Shown: positions 17,286 to 25,964, counted from the first letter of the stretch. The stretch: DNA of 64,000 nucleotides from Akkermansiaceae bacterium UBA7331 (GCA_002471255.1 DKPP01000011.1:126922-190921), one strand, 5' to 3'. The notes: generated by a model not told the origin, from the sequence alone. Numbers and translations: made by a program.

Positions 17286-18419
17286 CTAGTATGAAAATAA
17301 GCTCGTTGTTTCTCCCGATGCAATGAGTAAGAGATCATGTAGCTGGAATAAGTCGGGTTTACGACCGCTTCCTTTTTTAGAAAGAGTAATAAGCTCGGAG
17401 TTGGTGATTTGATTAAGAAGGTTCCTAATGGTGGATGTTTGGATGGATTCTTCTTTTTGTTGCATCTTTTTAATAATGAGAGGTTTCGTGAAGATGGGGC
17501 TTTCAAAAATGCTTTCTAAGAGCATTTGAGAATATTCCGAATGAGTGATTTGGCGAAAGTTGTCTTGTAATAGGGAAAACAGTCTATTGATGGCTTTGGC
17601 TCTTCGAATGTTTTCTTGTGCTTGTTGATAAATTGCTTCTAAAAAGAAAGAAATCCATTCATTCCACTGATTGTGTTTGTGTATGGAATTAAGTTTATCA
17701 TAATAATTATCTCTGTTGTTTTCCAAATACGAAGAGAGATAAAACATGGGGCGATGTAAGAGTTTTTTGCTAAACAAAAAGAGAGGAATCATGAGTCGTC
17801 CTATGCGCCCGTTACCATCAAGAAAAGGGTGAATGATTTCAAATTGTGCATGCATGATGGCAGTTTGCACCAATGGGTCAATTTGATTAATTTGTAAATA
17901 AGCAAGCCAGTTTTCCATGAGTGACTGCACTTGCAGAGGGTCCGGAGGTATGTAAGTAGCAGAGTCGAGCGCACTACCTTTACTGCCAATCCAATTTTGG
18001 ATATCACGAAAACAACCGGGTTGTTTATTTTGCCCTCTTACATTATCCATTAATTTATAATGAATTTCTTTAATGAGTCTTAGGGTAATCGGACGATCTT
18101 GAAGGTCTTTGGATGCAAAACGCATGGCCTCTCGGTAGTTTTTAATCTCGTTGATATCCTCATTCTTGCTTTCATTAAATGTGACCCCCGCATCTTGTTC
18201 ATAAACTTCATCTATCGTTGCTTGAGTTCCCTCTATTTTGGAGGAAAGGACAGCTTCCTGGGTCATGAATGGGGAGAGAAGAATATCAGGATTGATTAGA
18301 GTTTGTACCATCCCATCATATCGGGATAATTCCCGATTGGCTTCACCTAGAATTTCAACAAATGCGTTAGCATCTAATTGTTGTATAGGAAGTGTTTCAG
18401 GTAAATGAGGATGAGTCAT
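17286..18419 (-). CDS. Fic-domain protein AMP-transferase with N-terminal inhibitory motif
   Basis: 377 residues. Fic proteins usually transfer AMP from ATP to a Ser, Thr or Tyr of a target protein. The full catalytic motif H197-P-F-L-D-G-N-G-R-I-G-R208 is intact, so the protein should be active. The inhibitory motif S-x-x-x-E-G (S59/S60-K-I-E63-G64) precedes the Fic core, which makes it a class II Fic protein that blocks itself intramolecularly. The region after about 290 looks like a winged-helix DNA-binding domain, the architecture of the SoFic type. No antitoxin gene adjoins it, as expected for class II. It is flanked by 89-bp direct repeats and its start lies 28 bases from the right one, which carries operator-like dyads. 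Self-regulation and mobility are both inferred. Confidence 0.92.
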   Translation of the reverse strand: MTHPHLPETLPIQQLDANAFVEILGEANRELSRYDGMVQTLINPDILLSPFMTQEAVLSSKIEGTQATIDEVYEQDAGVTFNESKNEDINEIKNYREAMRFASKDLQDRPITLRLIKEIHYKLMDNVRGQNKQPGCFRDIQNWIGSKGSALDSATYIPPDPLQVQSLMENWLAYLQINQIDPLVQTAIMHAQFEIIHPFLDGNGRIGRLMIPLFLFSKKLLHRPMFYLSSYLENNRDNYYDKLNSIHKHNQWNEWISFFLEAIYQQAQENIRRAKAINRLFSLLQDNFRQITHSEYSQMLLESIFESPIFTKPLIIKKMQQKEESIQTSTIRNLLNQITNSELITLSKKGSGRKPDLFQLHDLLLIASGETTSLFSY

Positions 18420-18446
18420 AAGACTTTGTTGATATTATATTCCACC

Positions 18447-18535
18447 TTTTTTGTCAACAAAGTGTTTTGTTGCTATTTTAATGTTAACAAAGTGCTTTGT
18501 TGATATTGAAACGGCATTTCGTTGTTAACAAGATG
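18447..18535. repeat. 89-bp direct repeat, right copy (upstream of fic)
   Basis: Second copy of 17194-17282. It covers the presumed fic promoter region. Recombination between the two copies would remove the gene and leave one repeat. Confidence 0.95.
18457..18501 (-). promoter_or_regulatory. operator-like dyads upstream of fic
   Basis: Two spaced dyads, AACAAAG-TG-TTTTGTT at 18457-18472 (one mismatch) and AACAAAG-TG-CTTTGTT at 18486-18501 (perfect), plus a half-site CTTTGTT at 18424-18430 next to the fic start. Their 29-bp spacing is close to three helical turns. They are likely binding sites for a DNA-binding protein, possibly the winged-helix part of Fic itself. Confidence 0.5.
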
Positions 18536-18544
18536 TATTGGCAT

Positions 18545-18577
18545 AAAAAAACCTCTGTCCACATGGGAACAGAGGTT
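18545..18577 (-). terminator. terminator of the RRM protein gene
   Basis: Stem AACCTCTGT / ACAGAGGTT with loop closed by CC-acat-GG, followed on the minus strand by a run of seven T. Confidence 0.88.
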
Positions 18578-18599
18578 GGAAATGTTTTTTTGGAATATC

Positions 18600-19238
18600 T
18601 TATTGATTATTTGGGGCTAAGAGCGGGGTGGTGTGCTCTTTGCTCATTGGGATATCATCTTCTTCGTTACGAGATGATGCAGGGGCTTGTTTGATGGTCT
18701 CTTGACGCTCATTAGCTCCGCTCACGAGAAGATTGCGACCCATGAATGGTTGATTGTGCAAGATTTCAACGGAACGCTTTGCATCATCCATGAATTGCAT
18801 TTCGATAAAAGCATATCCCTTGGATTTATGGGTGCGTGGGTTGTAGATGATTTCTACACTTTTCACGCCGCCGATGCCTTTGAACAAATCTTCCAAATCC
18901 GTTTCGGTGGCTTCGTAGGACAAATTGCCTACATAGAGTCTTGCGGAAGATACAGGTTGTTTAGGACCGGTATTTCTCGGATTGCCTTTGGTTCTGGCGA
19001 TGCGAGTGTTAGATTTGGTCGGTTTAGGGCCTTCGTGTTTGGTGATCGGTTTAGTAGCAGGTTTATAAAGTCCGAGGAATTTTAGAACCTTTTGCCAGAA
19101 CGTGAGTTTTTTTGGTGCGCTATGACGGTGGCGAGGGCGATAACCGTTGCGATCATTTGCATACGGTGGGCGGCCTCCCTTATGATAACGGCGACGTGGG
19201 CCATGCCCTTGTCTGCCTGGTGTGTGGTGTTGCGACAT
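18600..19238 (-). CDS. RRM-domain RNA-binding protein
   Basis: 212 residues from the ATG at 19238. The frame is open further upstream, but that part does not look coding. The first ~100 residues are a basic, His/Arg/Pro-rich, low-complexity region. One RNA-recognition motif follows at roughly 105-180, with RNP2 LYVGNL and RNP1 KGYAFIEM, the two motifs that contact single-stranded RNA. The C-terminal ~35 residues are polar and disordered. Bacterial single-RRM proteins of this kind often respond to cold and act as RNA chaperones. The long leader contains three hairpins (19275-19389), which would allow post-transcriptional control. Specific RNA targets are unknown. Confidence 0.88.
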   Translation of the reverse strand: MSQHHTPGRQGHGPRRRYHKGGRPPYANDRNGYRPRHRHSAPKKLTFWQKVLKFLGLYKPATKPITKHEGPKPTKSNTRIARTKGNPRNTGPKQPVSSARLYVGNLSYEATETDLEDLFKGIGGVKSVEIIYNPRTHKSKGYAFIEMQFMDDAKRSVEILHNQPFMGRNLLVSGANERQETIKQAPASSRNEEDDIPMSKEHTTPLLAPNNQ

Positions 19239-19274
19239 AAATATGTTCAGAAGTAACTTATGTTGTGTTGTGAG

Positions 19275-19389
19275 GGGCGGCACTCGGTCATTCATCGCGG
19301 TGCTGCCCGTTTGCTTTTGTTCATTTCTCGGATCTCGGCACTTCACATGCCGGTAGGGACCCGTTTCTCAATGCGTAAATCCTACGCAT
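19275..19389. promoter_or_regulatory. three consecutive hairpins in the leader of the RRM gene
   Basis: Inverted repeats GGGCGGCAC/GTGCTGCCC (19275-19308), CGGCA/TGCCG (19336-19352) and ATGCGTA/TACGCAT (19371-19389) stand in a row upstream of the RRM start. This part of the 455-base gap to galK is more GC-rich than its surroundings. A structured 5' leader is likely if transcription starts near 19400. No known riboswitch class is recognised. Confidence 0.45.
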
Positions 19390-19469
19390 GTACGCGAAGT
19401 TAGGAAAGCAAACTCAGTCGTATAACATTTCTTGTTTTGAAGAATATTTCAAGTCTTGACTTCGTCATT

Positions 19470-19491
19470 TTAATTAAGAAATCTTAATTAA
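19470..19491. promoter_or_regulatory. 22-bp palindrome between the RRM gene and galK
   Basis: Perfect dyad with 10-bp arms, TTAATTAAGA and TCTTAATTAA, separated by AA. It looks like an operator for a dimeric regulator and lies 203 bases before galK and 232 before the divergent RRM gene. The rest of the gap (19492-19693) is AT-rich and I see nothing firm in it. Confidence 0.5.
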
Positions 19492-19693
19492 ATAAGAATA
19501 AAGCAAAAATAAGGAATGATGAGATAAGATATGGTATGAAAGAAGGGGAGTAGGAGTAAAAGCAGGGGGTTTGAGGTAATCCTTTAGGTAGAATAAATCA
19601 TAAATGTAATAAATGGACAAGTAATGTTCATTTTTTTGCTCTCAAGTGACTTTTAATCTTGAGATAGAGTGTAAAATAGGTAAATTGCCCCTC

Positions 19694-20866
19694 ATGGATT
19701 TAGTTCAACGCGAAATTTCAAAAGAGACGGTTACTCCGTACTTCGTGGAATATTTCGGGCACGAGCCCAGCCACGTAGCAGCCGCTCCCGGTCGTGTCAA
19801 TTTGATTGGTGAACACACAGATTACAATAATGGTTTTGTATTGCCCATGGCATTGGAAAATCAATGTGTGGTAGCAGTAGCCCCATCTCCTACGGGTAAT
19901 CACAGATGGTGTGGTTCTTTAGGTGATCAGATTATTGAGATTAGCCCTGAGGATGCCTTGCATGTAGGCGAGCCGTTTTGGACGAATTATGTACGCGGTG
20001 TGTTAGCTAATTTGCATCGTCGTGGTATCGATGTCGGTCCTGTGGATATGTTGATCGACAGTAACGTACCTCGTGGCGGTGGCTTATCTTCTAGCGCAGC
20101 TCTTGAAGTTTCCGTATGTACGGCACTTGCCGCGTTAGCCGGTGTAGAGATTTCTCCTAAGGATGTTGCTTTGATTGGTCAAGCCGTGGAGCATGAGTTT
20201 GCTAATGTGCCTTGCGGTATCATGGATCAGTTTATTTCCGCTAACGGTAAAAAAGGTAATGCTTTGAAGCTTGATTGTGCCAGTTTGGAATATGAATTGG
20301 TGCCGATGAATGACCCTGCCGTTTCCGTTTTAGTACTTGATAGTGCAGTGAAGCATTCCCTTGCCGATGGTGCTTATGGTAAGCGTCGTCAACAATGCGA
20401 AGAGGCTGCCAATATCATGAATGTGCCTTCCTTGCGTGAAGCCGATTTGGAAATGCTCGAAGCTGCTCAAGCAGAATTAGGTGATGTACGTTATCGTCGT
20501 GCCCGCCACGTGATTGGTGAAAATGCTCGCGTAGCCGCTTTTGCCAAAGCATTATCAGAAGGCAAATGGGATGAAGCCGGTGTTGCCATGCGTGGTAGCC
20601 ATGCCTCCTTGCGCGATGATTATGAAGTTTCCTGTGCAGAAGTTGATACCTTGGTATCCTTGTGTGACCGCATCCCCTCTGCTTCCTCCATCTACGGTGC
20701 CAGAATGACTGGCGGCGGTTTTGGCGGTTGTATCGTGGCACTCGTGAAAACTGAAGACGTGGAGAAAGTAGCTCAAGAATTACTTGAGGCTTATCATCAC
20801 GAAACAGGAATTGAAACCACATACTTAGTCACACGTCCGGGCGACGGTGCACGCGTATTGGTTTAA
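19694..20866 (+). CDS. galK: galactokinase
   Basis: Phosphorylates galactose at C1, the entry step of the Leloir pathway. From the ATG at 19694 it has 390 residues, normal for GalK; an earlier in-frame start at 19646 would add unrelated residues. All three GHMP motifs are present: GRVNLIGEHTDYN (galactokinase signature, near residue 35-47), the phosphate-binding GGGLSSSAAL (near 125-134), and GARMTGGGFGGC near the C-terminus. A sodium/galactose symporter gene follows after 31 bases, so uptake and phosphorylation are probably one operon. galT and galE are not in the window. Confidence 0.96.
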   Translation: MDLVQREISKETVTPYFVEYFGHEPSHVAAAPGRVNLIGEHTDYNNGFVLPMALENQCVVAVAPSPTGNHRWCGSLGDQIIEISPEDALHVGEPFWTNYVRGVLANLHRRGIDVGPVDMLIDSNVPRGGGLSSSAALEVSVCTALAALAGVEISPKDVALIGQAVEHEFANVPCGIMDQFISANGKKGNALKLDCASLEYELVPMNDPAVSVLVLDSAVKHSLADGAYGKRRQQCEEAANIMNVPSLREADLEMLEAAQAELGDVRYRRARHVIGENARVAAFAKALSEGKWDEAGVAMRGSHASLRDDYEVSCAEVDTLVSLCDRIPSASSIYGARMTGGGFGGCIVALVKTEDVEKVAQELLEAYHHETGIETTYLVTRPGDGARVLV

Positions 20867-20897
20867 CATTTATTAAACTACAATTACAAAAACTGTT

Positions 20898-23147
20898 ATG
20901 GTTTGCATCAATACAATTTTGGCAGCCGCAGAATCTTCTCCATCAGGTGCATTTGGTACTTGGGATTTGATTTTGTTTTGCGTTGCCGTAGTAGGCGTTA
21001 TTTGGTTGGGTATATGGAAAGCCCGTGAGCCAAAGGCTGCCGAAGGTAGTGAAGGAGATAAGGAAGAAAAAGGGGCCGCCGATTATTTCTTGGCAGGTCG
21101 TGGTCTTACCTGGTGGTTAGTGGGCTTTTCTTTGATCGCCGCTAACATTTCAACGGAGCAGTTCGTTGGTATGTCCGGTCAGGCTGCTGACTGGCTAGGT
21201 ATGGCAATTGCCTCCTATGAATGGCTTGCCGCCATTACTTTGGTCGTGGTAGCCTTTTGTTTCTTGCCTAAGTTGTTACGTGGCGGTGTTTATACGATCC
21301 CTGAGTTTCTCGAATATCGTTTCTCGCCATTAGCTCGTACTTTGATGGCGTTAGCTACTTTGGCCGTATTGGTCGGTGTGCCTACCGCTTCTGTTATTTA
21401 TTCCGGTTCCAAGGTTATTTCCGTATTCTTCCAAGGATATTCATTGATGGGGCTGGATTTTGGTAGCCTTACCTTGGGTTGTGCTATTATTGCTTTCTGC
21501 GGTGCTGTTTACGTATTCGTAGGTGGTTTGAAAGCTTGTGCTTGGACTGACTTGATTTGGGGTGCCGCTTTGATCGTAGGTGGTGGTGTGGTAGCTTATT
21601 TGGTAGTAAACCAACTTGCTACGGCAGATGCTCAAATGCTTTGGGATACACGTGCCGCCGGTGCGACTCATTCTGCTGCCGATATTCAAAGCGCAGGTAT
21701 TTGGGATCGCTTCCAATACTTAAACTCCGATAGCCTCTCCGGTGCTAACGGTGTAGGTGACAAGCTTCACATGGTGCGCCCTGCTGATGATCCTGCTATC
21801 CCATGGACAGCTTTGATGATCGGTTTATGGATTCCTAACTTCTTCTATTGGGGCTTAAACCAATATATCATGCAACGTACCTTGGCTTCCAAGTCTTTGG
21901 CTGAAGGTCAAAAGGGTATTGTTTTTGCGGCTTTCCTTAAGTTGCTCATTCCTTTCTTAGTGGTGATTCCGGGTATTTTAGCTTACAACCTTTACAGTGG
22001 CGACTTGCGCAGTGAAGGTGTGAAGAAAAACTTTGAAAGTGGTAATTTGGCAGCCTTTGTCTCACTTGAAGAATATGGCAAATCTATCGCTAAAGATGGC
22101 TTAAGCATCTCCGGTATAGATCAAAAGAAAATCACCAACGAGCTCAAGGACGTAACAAATAAGATTATTCCTGTGACTCCTCAGTTTGTAGCTTTACATC
22201 CTGATATTTCTGAAAAGATTATTACTCACAACTTGGAAACCATTCGTGGCGAAAAGGCTCCTCAACAAACTCAAAATTCGGCAAAATATGCAGAAGGTAA
22301 GGCTAAGATTAAGTCAGAGTTTGATAAGATTCATGCCGACTTTGCCGATGCCTCAACCAATCGTAGTCAACGTGTAGCGTTAGCTGAGGATGTGACTAAG
22401 TGGAATGATGACTTGTTAAAGGAGATGGAAACAGCTTCTAAGTCCGGTTTAACCGTAGCCGGTGCCGCCGTAGCAATCACTAAGGGTAATAAGTTAGTCG
22501 GTTATGATTTTGATGCCGCTTTCCCAACCTTATTGAAGAATCTCCTTCGCCCCGGCTTGAGCTGGTTCGTTTTGGCTGCCTTGTTCGGTGCTGTGGTTTC
22601 TTCCTTGGCATCCATGTTAAACTCCGCTTCCACTATCTTTACGATGGACATTTATCATAAGCTTCGCCGTCAAGCCGCTCCCGGTGAATTGGTGAAGGTA
22701 GGTAAGATTGGTGTGGTTGTTTGCGTGGTGATCGCCTTTGTGATTTCCCTTCAATTGGGTAATCCTAAGTTTGGCGGTATCTTCACATTCGTGCAAGAGT
22801 TCCAAGGCTTTATCTCCCCAGGTGCTTTGTGTGTGTTCCTCTTTGGTTTCTTTGTACCAAAGTGCCCACGCTTCTTTGGCTGGTTTGGTATTGCGTTAAA
22901 CGTGGTTCTTTATTCCGTATTCCTTCTTTGGTTCTCCGATATTGCCTTCTTAAATCGTATGGCAATCTGCTTCGGTATCATTGCTGCAATCGGTATTGTT
23001 TCCACCATCGTCAATGCCTTAAATGGCGGTAAAGCAATCGTATTACCTGTCAATAATAAGGTAAACATTGAGAGTTCCTCTTCAACGAAGATTTATGGTG
23101 TTTTAGTGGTAGTTGCTACCGTTATTCTCTACTATATCTTCTGGTAA
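20898..23147 (+). CDS. sodium/galactose symporter, SSS (SGLT) family
   Basis: Membrane symporter that would take up galactose with Na+. Segments match the Vibrio SGLT pattern closely: ANISTEQFVGMSG in TM1, ASYEWLAAITL, GVYTIPEFLEYRF, and VSSLASMLNSASTIFTMDIY in the sodium-site helix. About 14 hydrophobic segments are visible. At 749 residues it is some 200 longer than usual. The excess is mainly a hydrophilic Lys/Glu/Asn-rich insert at about 365-540 plus a longer N-terminal loop at 45-60. The insert faces the outside by the usual topology. Pairing with galK supports galactose as substrate. Confidence 0.92.
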   Translation: MVCINTILAAAESSPSGAFGTWDLILFCVAVVGVIWLGIWKAREPKAAEGSEGDKEEKGAADYFLAGRGLTWWLVGFSLIAANISTEQFVGMSGQAADWLGMAIASYEWLAAITLVVVAFCFLPKLLRGGVYTIPEFLEYRFSPLARTLMALATLAVLVGVPTASVIYSGSKVISVFFQGYSLMGLDFGSLTLGCAIIAFCGAVYVFVGGLKACAWTDLIWGAALIVGGGVVAYLVVNQLATADAQMLWDTRAAGATHSAADIQSAGIWDRFQYLNSDSLSGANGVGDKLHMVRPADDPAIPWTALMIGLWIPNFFYWGLNQYIMQRTLASKSLAEGQKGIVFAAFLKLLIPFLVVIPGILAYNLYSGDLRSEGVKKNFESGNLAAFVSLEEYGKSIAKDGLSISGIDQKKITNELKDVTNKIIPVTPQFVALHPDISEKIITHNLETIRGEKAPQQTQNSAKYAEGKAKIKSEFDKIHADFADASTNRSQRVALAEDVTKWNDDLLKEMETASKSGLTVAGAAVAITKGNKLVGYDFDAAFPTLLKNLLRPGLSWFVLAALFGAVVSSLASMLNSASTIFTMDIYHKLRRQAAPGELVKVGKIGVVVCVVIAFVISLQLGNPKFGGIFTFVQEFQGFISPGALCVFLFGFFVPKCPRFFGWFGIALNVVLYSVFLLWFSDIAFLNRMAICFGIIAAIGIVSTIVNALNGGKAIVLPVNNKVNIESSSSTKIYGVLVVVATVILYYIFW

Positions 23148-23170
23148 CAGATACGAAACATTTTAAAATC

Positions 23171-23204
23171 AACCGCTCCGAGTGTTTGCTTGGAGCGGTT
23201 TTTT
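23171..23204 (+). terminator. terminator of the galK-symporter operon
   Basis: Stem AACCGCTCC / GGAGCGGTT followed by TTTTTT. It is a classic Rho-independent terminator directly after the symporter gene. Confidence 0.92.
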
Positions 23205-23234
23205 ACGTATTGTAGGATTGAGATCTATAAAACA

Positions 23235-23281
23235 AATATCCCCCAAGCCACGTTGACGAGACGTCCGGCTTGAGGGATATT
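23235..23281 (-). terminator. terminator of the phoU-pstB minus-strand unit
   Basis: Long stem AATATCCCCCAAGCC / GGCTTGAGGGATATT with an inner ACGT/ACGT pair. On the minus strand it is followed by a T-rich stretch (GTTTTATAG). Confidence 0.8.
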
Positions 23282-23308
23282 CTTTGGTTCGTAATGTGAG
23301 GGTGCCTA

Positions 23309-23971
23309 CTAAGATTCCGTAATAATGGAAACGAGCATGGCTTCCTCAACAATACGTTGAAGATTTTCCGTAATTCTTTCTAAAGATCTGCCGATAAAGA
23401 TTAACTCACTGATAGCTAAAAGTGCATCGGGGTGTTGTTCCGGTAATTCGGCTAAATGGCGGGTAAGAAATTGAGATTTATGTGATAATTCTTGAAGTTT
23501 CGGTAACAAAATTTCCAAACTTTTTACATCCCAATACGAAATGCCCTTATTGATTTGCCTGAATAAAGTGGCCAGATCTCGATATATCGGTTCGATGGCC
23601 AAAATTTCACGTAAGGGAGGATAATTGCGTAGTTTTTTTGATCGCTTAGCAATACCTACACATTCATCGCCTATTCGCTCATACATACCTGATAAGCGAA
23701 TGCTGGTTAGCACTAATTTGAGATCTGTGGCAACCGGGCTAAAAAAGGCGAGAATGTGTAAACTTTTTTCATCAATGACTTTTTCCAGCTCATCCAAATC
23801 TTCATCATCGGCGATGACCTGATTGATGGCGTTTTCATCATTCTTGAGGCACCCGTTGATGGCTAAGTCGAGGGCAGATTGCGCTTTGTAGGCAATCGTC
23901 ATCAAACTTTGGTGAAGATTGTTGAGTGCCGTATCAAATTCTCTAAGTGTGTGGCTATTATGTGTGAGCAT
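23309..23971 (-). CDS. phoU: PhoU-family phosphate signalling protein (copy 1)
   Basis: 220 residues, two three-helix bundles, the normal PhoU size. Metal-site patterns of the family are visible: DEDLDELE-x2-IDE near 57-68 and RLSGMYERIGDECVGIAKR near 95-110 in the first bundle; the matching E/D-rich helix of the second bundle (RSLERITEN) is near residue 205. PhoU links the Pst transporter to the PhoR/PhoB sensor and limits phosphate uptake. It is translated 3 bases after pstB copy 1 in the same divergent two-gene unit. Confidence 0.92.
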   Translation of the reverse strand: MLTHNSHTLREFDTALNNLHQSLMTIAYKAQSALDLAINGCLKNDENAINQVIADDEDLDELEKVIDEKSLHILAFFSPVATDLKLVLTSIRLSGMYERIGDECVGIAKRSKKLRNYPPLREILAIEPIYRDLATLFRQINKGISYWDVKSLEILLPKLQELSHKSQFLTRHLAELPEQHPDALLAISELIFIGRSLERITENLQRIVEEAMLVSIITES

Positions 23972-23974
23972 GGT

Positions 23975-24781
23975 TTAACTGATTCTACCGGTGATATAAT
24001 CTTCCGTTTCTTGGCAATCCGGATTGGAAAACATTTTTTCCGTTGAAGAAAACTCCACAAGTTTCCCTAACATAAAAAATCCTGTTAAGTCTGATACGCG
24101 TGTGGCTTGTTGCATATTATGAGTAACGCAAACGATGGTAAATTCCTCTTTTAATCGATGCATCAATTCTTCAATCTTTACCGTAGCGATCGGGTCGAGA
24201 GCCGAGCAGGGCTCATCCATTAATAGAATTTTGGGCTTCACGGCAATTGATCTAGCGATACATAAACGTTGTTGCTGACCGCCGGATAGGCCATAGGCTG
24301 AGGTGTGTAAACGATCTTTGACCTCATCCCAAAGAGCTGCGTGCGTTAAACTTTCCTCTACGGTTTGGTTGATCAATCGTTTATCTTTTACCCCTGCAAG
24401 ACGAAGGCCGTATGCTACGTTTTCGTGAATGCTCATGGGGAAAGGATTTGATTTTTGGAACACCATACCAACTTCACGGCGTAAAATGATAGGATCAAGC
24501 GTTGGTGAAGTCACATCTACACCATCAATACGAATGGCTCCCGAAGTAACTCTTGCATTGGGAATGCGGTCATTCATTCGATTGATGCAACGTAATAAAG
24601 TCGATTTACCACAACCTGAAGGACCAATAAATGCAGTAATTTGATTTTTAGGTATCTGCATAGATACTTGGTACAATGATTGCTTATCACCGTAATGAAA
24701 ATCTACCGAATCTACTTCGATGGAAATAGATGGAGTGGGGATGTTTGAGTCGCTCATGAGTTGGAGGTCATTGGTAAACAT
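23975..24781 (-). CDS. pstB: phosphate ABC transporter ATP-binding protein PstB (copy 1)
   Basis: 268 residues. ATPase of the high-affinity phosphate importer. Walker [10 protein letters not shown], signature [14 protein letters not shown], Walker [14 protein letters not shown] and the switch His in [11 protein letters not shown] are all intact, and the C-terminal ITGRIS ending is typical of PstB. ATG codons at 24781 and 24757 are possible starts. It is transcribed away from pstS and pairs with phoU copy 1. A second pstB is at 30200. Confidence 0.94.
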   Translation of the reverse strand: MFTNDLQLMSDSNIPTPSISIEVDSVDFHYGDKQSLYQVSMQIPKNQITAFIGPSGCGKSTLLRCINRMNDRIPNARVTSGAIRIDGVDVTSPTLDPIILRREVGMVFQKSNPFPMSIHENVAYGLRLAGVKDKRLINQTVEESLTHAALWDEVKDRLHTSAYGLSGGQQQRLCIARSIAVKPKILLMDEPCSALDPIATVKIEELMHRLKEEFTIVCVTHNMQQATRVSDLTGFFMLGKLVEFSSTEKMFSNPDCQETEDYITGRIS

Positions 24782-24972
24782 TTCGACACATATCCTGTCG
24801 ATGGCTCTATTTTATCTAAAATTTAGCCGTTTTGCTCCATCATTCAATTGTGACGATTTCTTAACCAAGATTCACTTCGCAAAGTGGAAGTGTAGATGTA
24901 TTTCTAATGCCGTCCTGAGACAACCGATACAAATTGATCAGGGCAATCGAACAACAAAATATAGTAGAAGCA
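24782..24972. other. divergent control region between pstB copy 1 and pstS
   Basis: 191 bases separating the two halves of the phosphate locus, so it should hold both promoters. A small dyad TCGACA-N7-TGTCGA sits at 24783-24801, almost at the pstB start. I looked for tandem Pho-box heptamers (CTGTCAT type) and found only a weak single CTGTCGAT at 24795-24802. Confidence 0.4.
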
Positions 24973-25932
24973 ATGAAATTTGTCTCTCATATCCTCACAC
25001 TCGTCGTCAGCTTAGGTTCATTCTGTTTTGCTGATGGAAAAGTCACCGTTGATAGCAACATTAAGCCATACGCTCAAACAAGCGGCGTATCCGGCAACTT
25101 AAATGCAGTAGGTTCCGATACTTTGAATAATTTAATGACCCTCTGGGCAGAAGGATTTCGTAAAAAATATCCAAGTGTTAAAGTAGGCATTGAAGGTAAA
25201 GGTTCCTCAACGGCTCCTCCGGCTTTGACTGCCGGCACCGCACAGCTTGCTCCTATGAGTCGTGTGATGAAGCGCGAAGAAATCGCCGCTTTTGAATCTA
25301 AGTATGGTTATAAGCCTACCGAGATTAAAGTAGCACTTGATGCTGTAGCCTTTTTCGTTAATAAGAACAATCCCGTACAAGCTTTGTCATTGAATCAAAT
25401 TGATTCAATTTTCTCTTCAACCTTTAAGCGTGGTGGTTCCAACATCTCCGATTGGGGTGATTTGGATCCTTCCTTGAAAGGTAAGTCCATCTCCATTTAC
25501 GGCCGTAACAGTGCTTCCGGTACTAATGGTTTCGTTAAAGAAGTGGCCTTAAAGAAAGGTGACTATAAGAACTCCGTTAAAGAACAACCAGGTTCTTCCG
25601 CTGTGATTCAAAGTATCGGTACTGATGCAAATGCCATCGGTTACTCCGGTATCGGTTATATCACATCCAACGTGAAGACTCTTTCCGTAGCGGAAAAAGG
25701 CGGTCAACTTGCCGTACAACCAACATACGATAATTGCTTAAATGGTAAATATCCTCTTTCTCGTTACCTTGTGATTTATGTTAACAAGAAGCCGGGCGAG
25801 CCATTGGATACCCTTACTAAAGAGTTCATTAAGTTTATCGTGTCTAAGGATGGTCAAGAAATCGTTGCCAAAGATGGTTACTATCCTGTTCCTGCCAAGG
25901 TAAGTGCTGAGGCTATCAAGTCTGTAGAATAA
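24973..25932 (+). CDS. pstS: periplasmic phosphate-binding protein PstS
   Basis: 319 residues from the ATG at 24973, which begins a clear signal peptide (residues 1-20, ending CFA). The mature protein starts its ligand-binding fold with AVGSDTLNNLM, the usual GS-x-T phosphate contact, and includes GKGSSTAPPALTAGTAQLAPMSR and GRNSASGTNGF, both phosphate-contact loops. It captures phosphate in the periplasm for PstCA. First gene of pstS-pstC-pstA-pstB-phoU. A hairpin follows its stop. Confidence 0.93.
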   Translation: MKFVSHILTLVVSLGSFCFADGKVTVDSNIKPYAQTSGVSGNLNAVGSDTLNNLMTLWAEGFRKKYPSVKVGIEGKGSSTAPPALTAGTAQLAPMSRVMKREEIAAFESKYGYKPTEIKVALDAVAFFVNKNNPVQALSLNQIDSIFSSTFKRGGSNISDWGDLDPSLKGKSISIYGRNSASGTNGFVKEVALKKGDYKNSVKEQPGSSAVIQSIGTDANAIGYSGIGYITSNVKTLSVAEKGGQLAVQPTYDNCLNGKYPLSRYLVIYVNKKPGEPLDTLTKEFIKFIVSKDGQEIVAKDGYYPVPAKVSAEAIKSVE

Positions 25933-25964
25933 ACTTATCTCTTTCTGTACCAATAATCATACCC

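Noticed and set aside
17194..18535. Fic gene as part of an insertion sequence or composite transposon
   Set aside because: No transposase and no terminal inverted repeats. The flanks are direct repeats only.
19456..19491. galK promoter starting with TTGACT at 19456
   Set aside because: No acceptable -10 follows at 16-18 bases; the palindrome occupies that place.
20415..20822. 135-codon minus-strand frame inside galK
   Set aside because: Shadow of a strongly conserved gene; its His/Arg-rich translation shows no domain.
24782..24972. Pho box before pstS
   Set aside because: Only one weak CTGTCGAT is present and no tandem heptamers with proper spacing.
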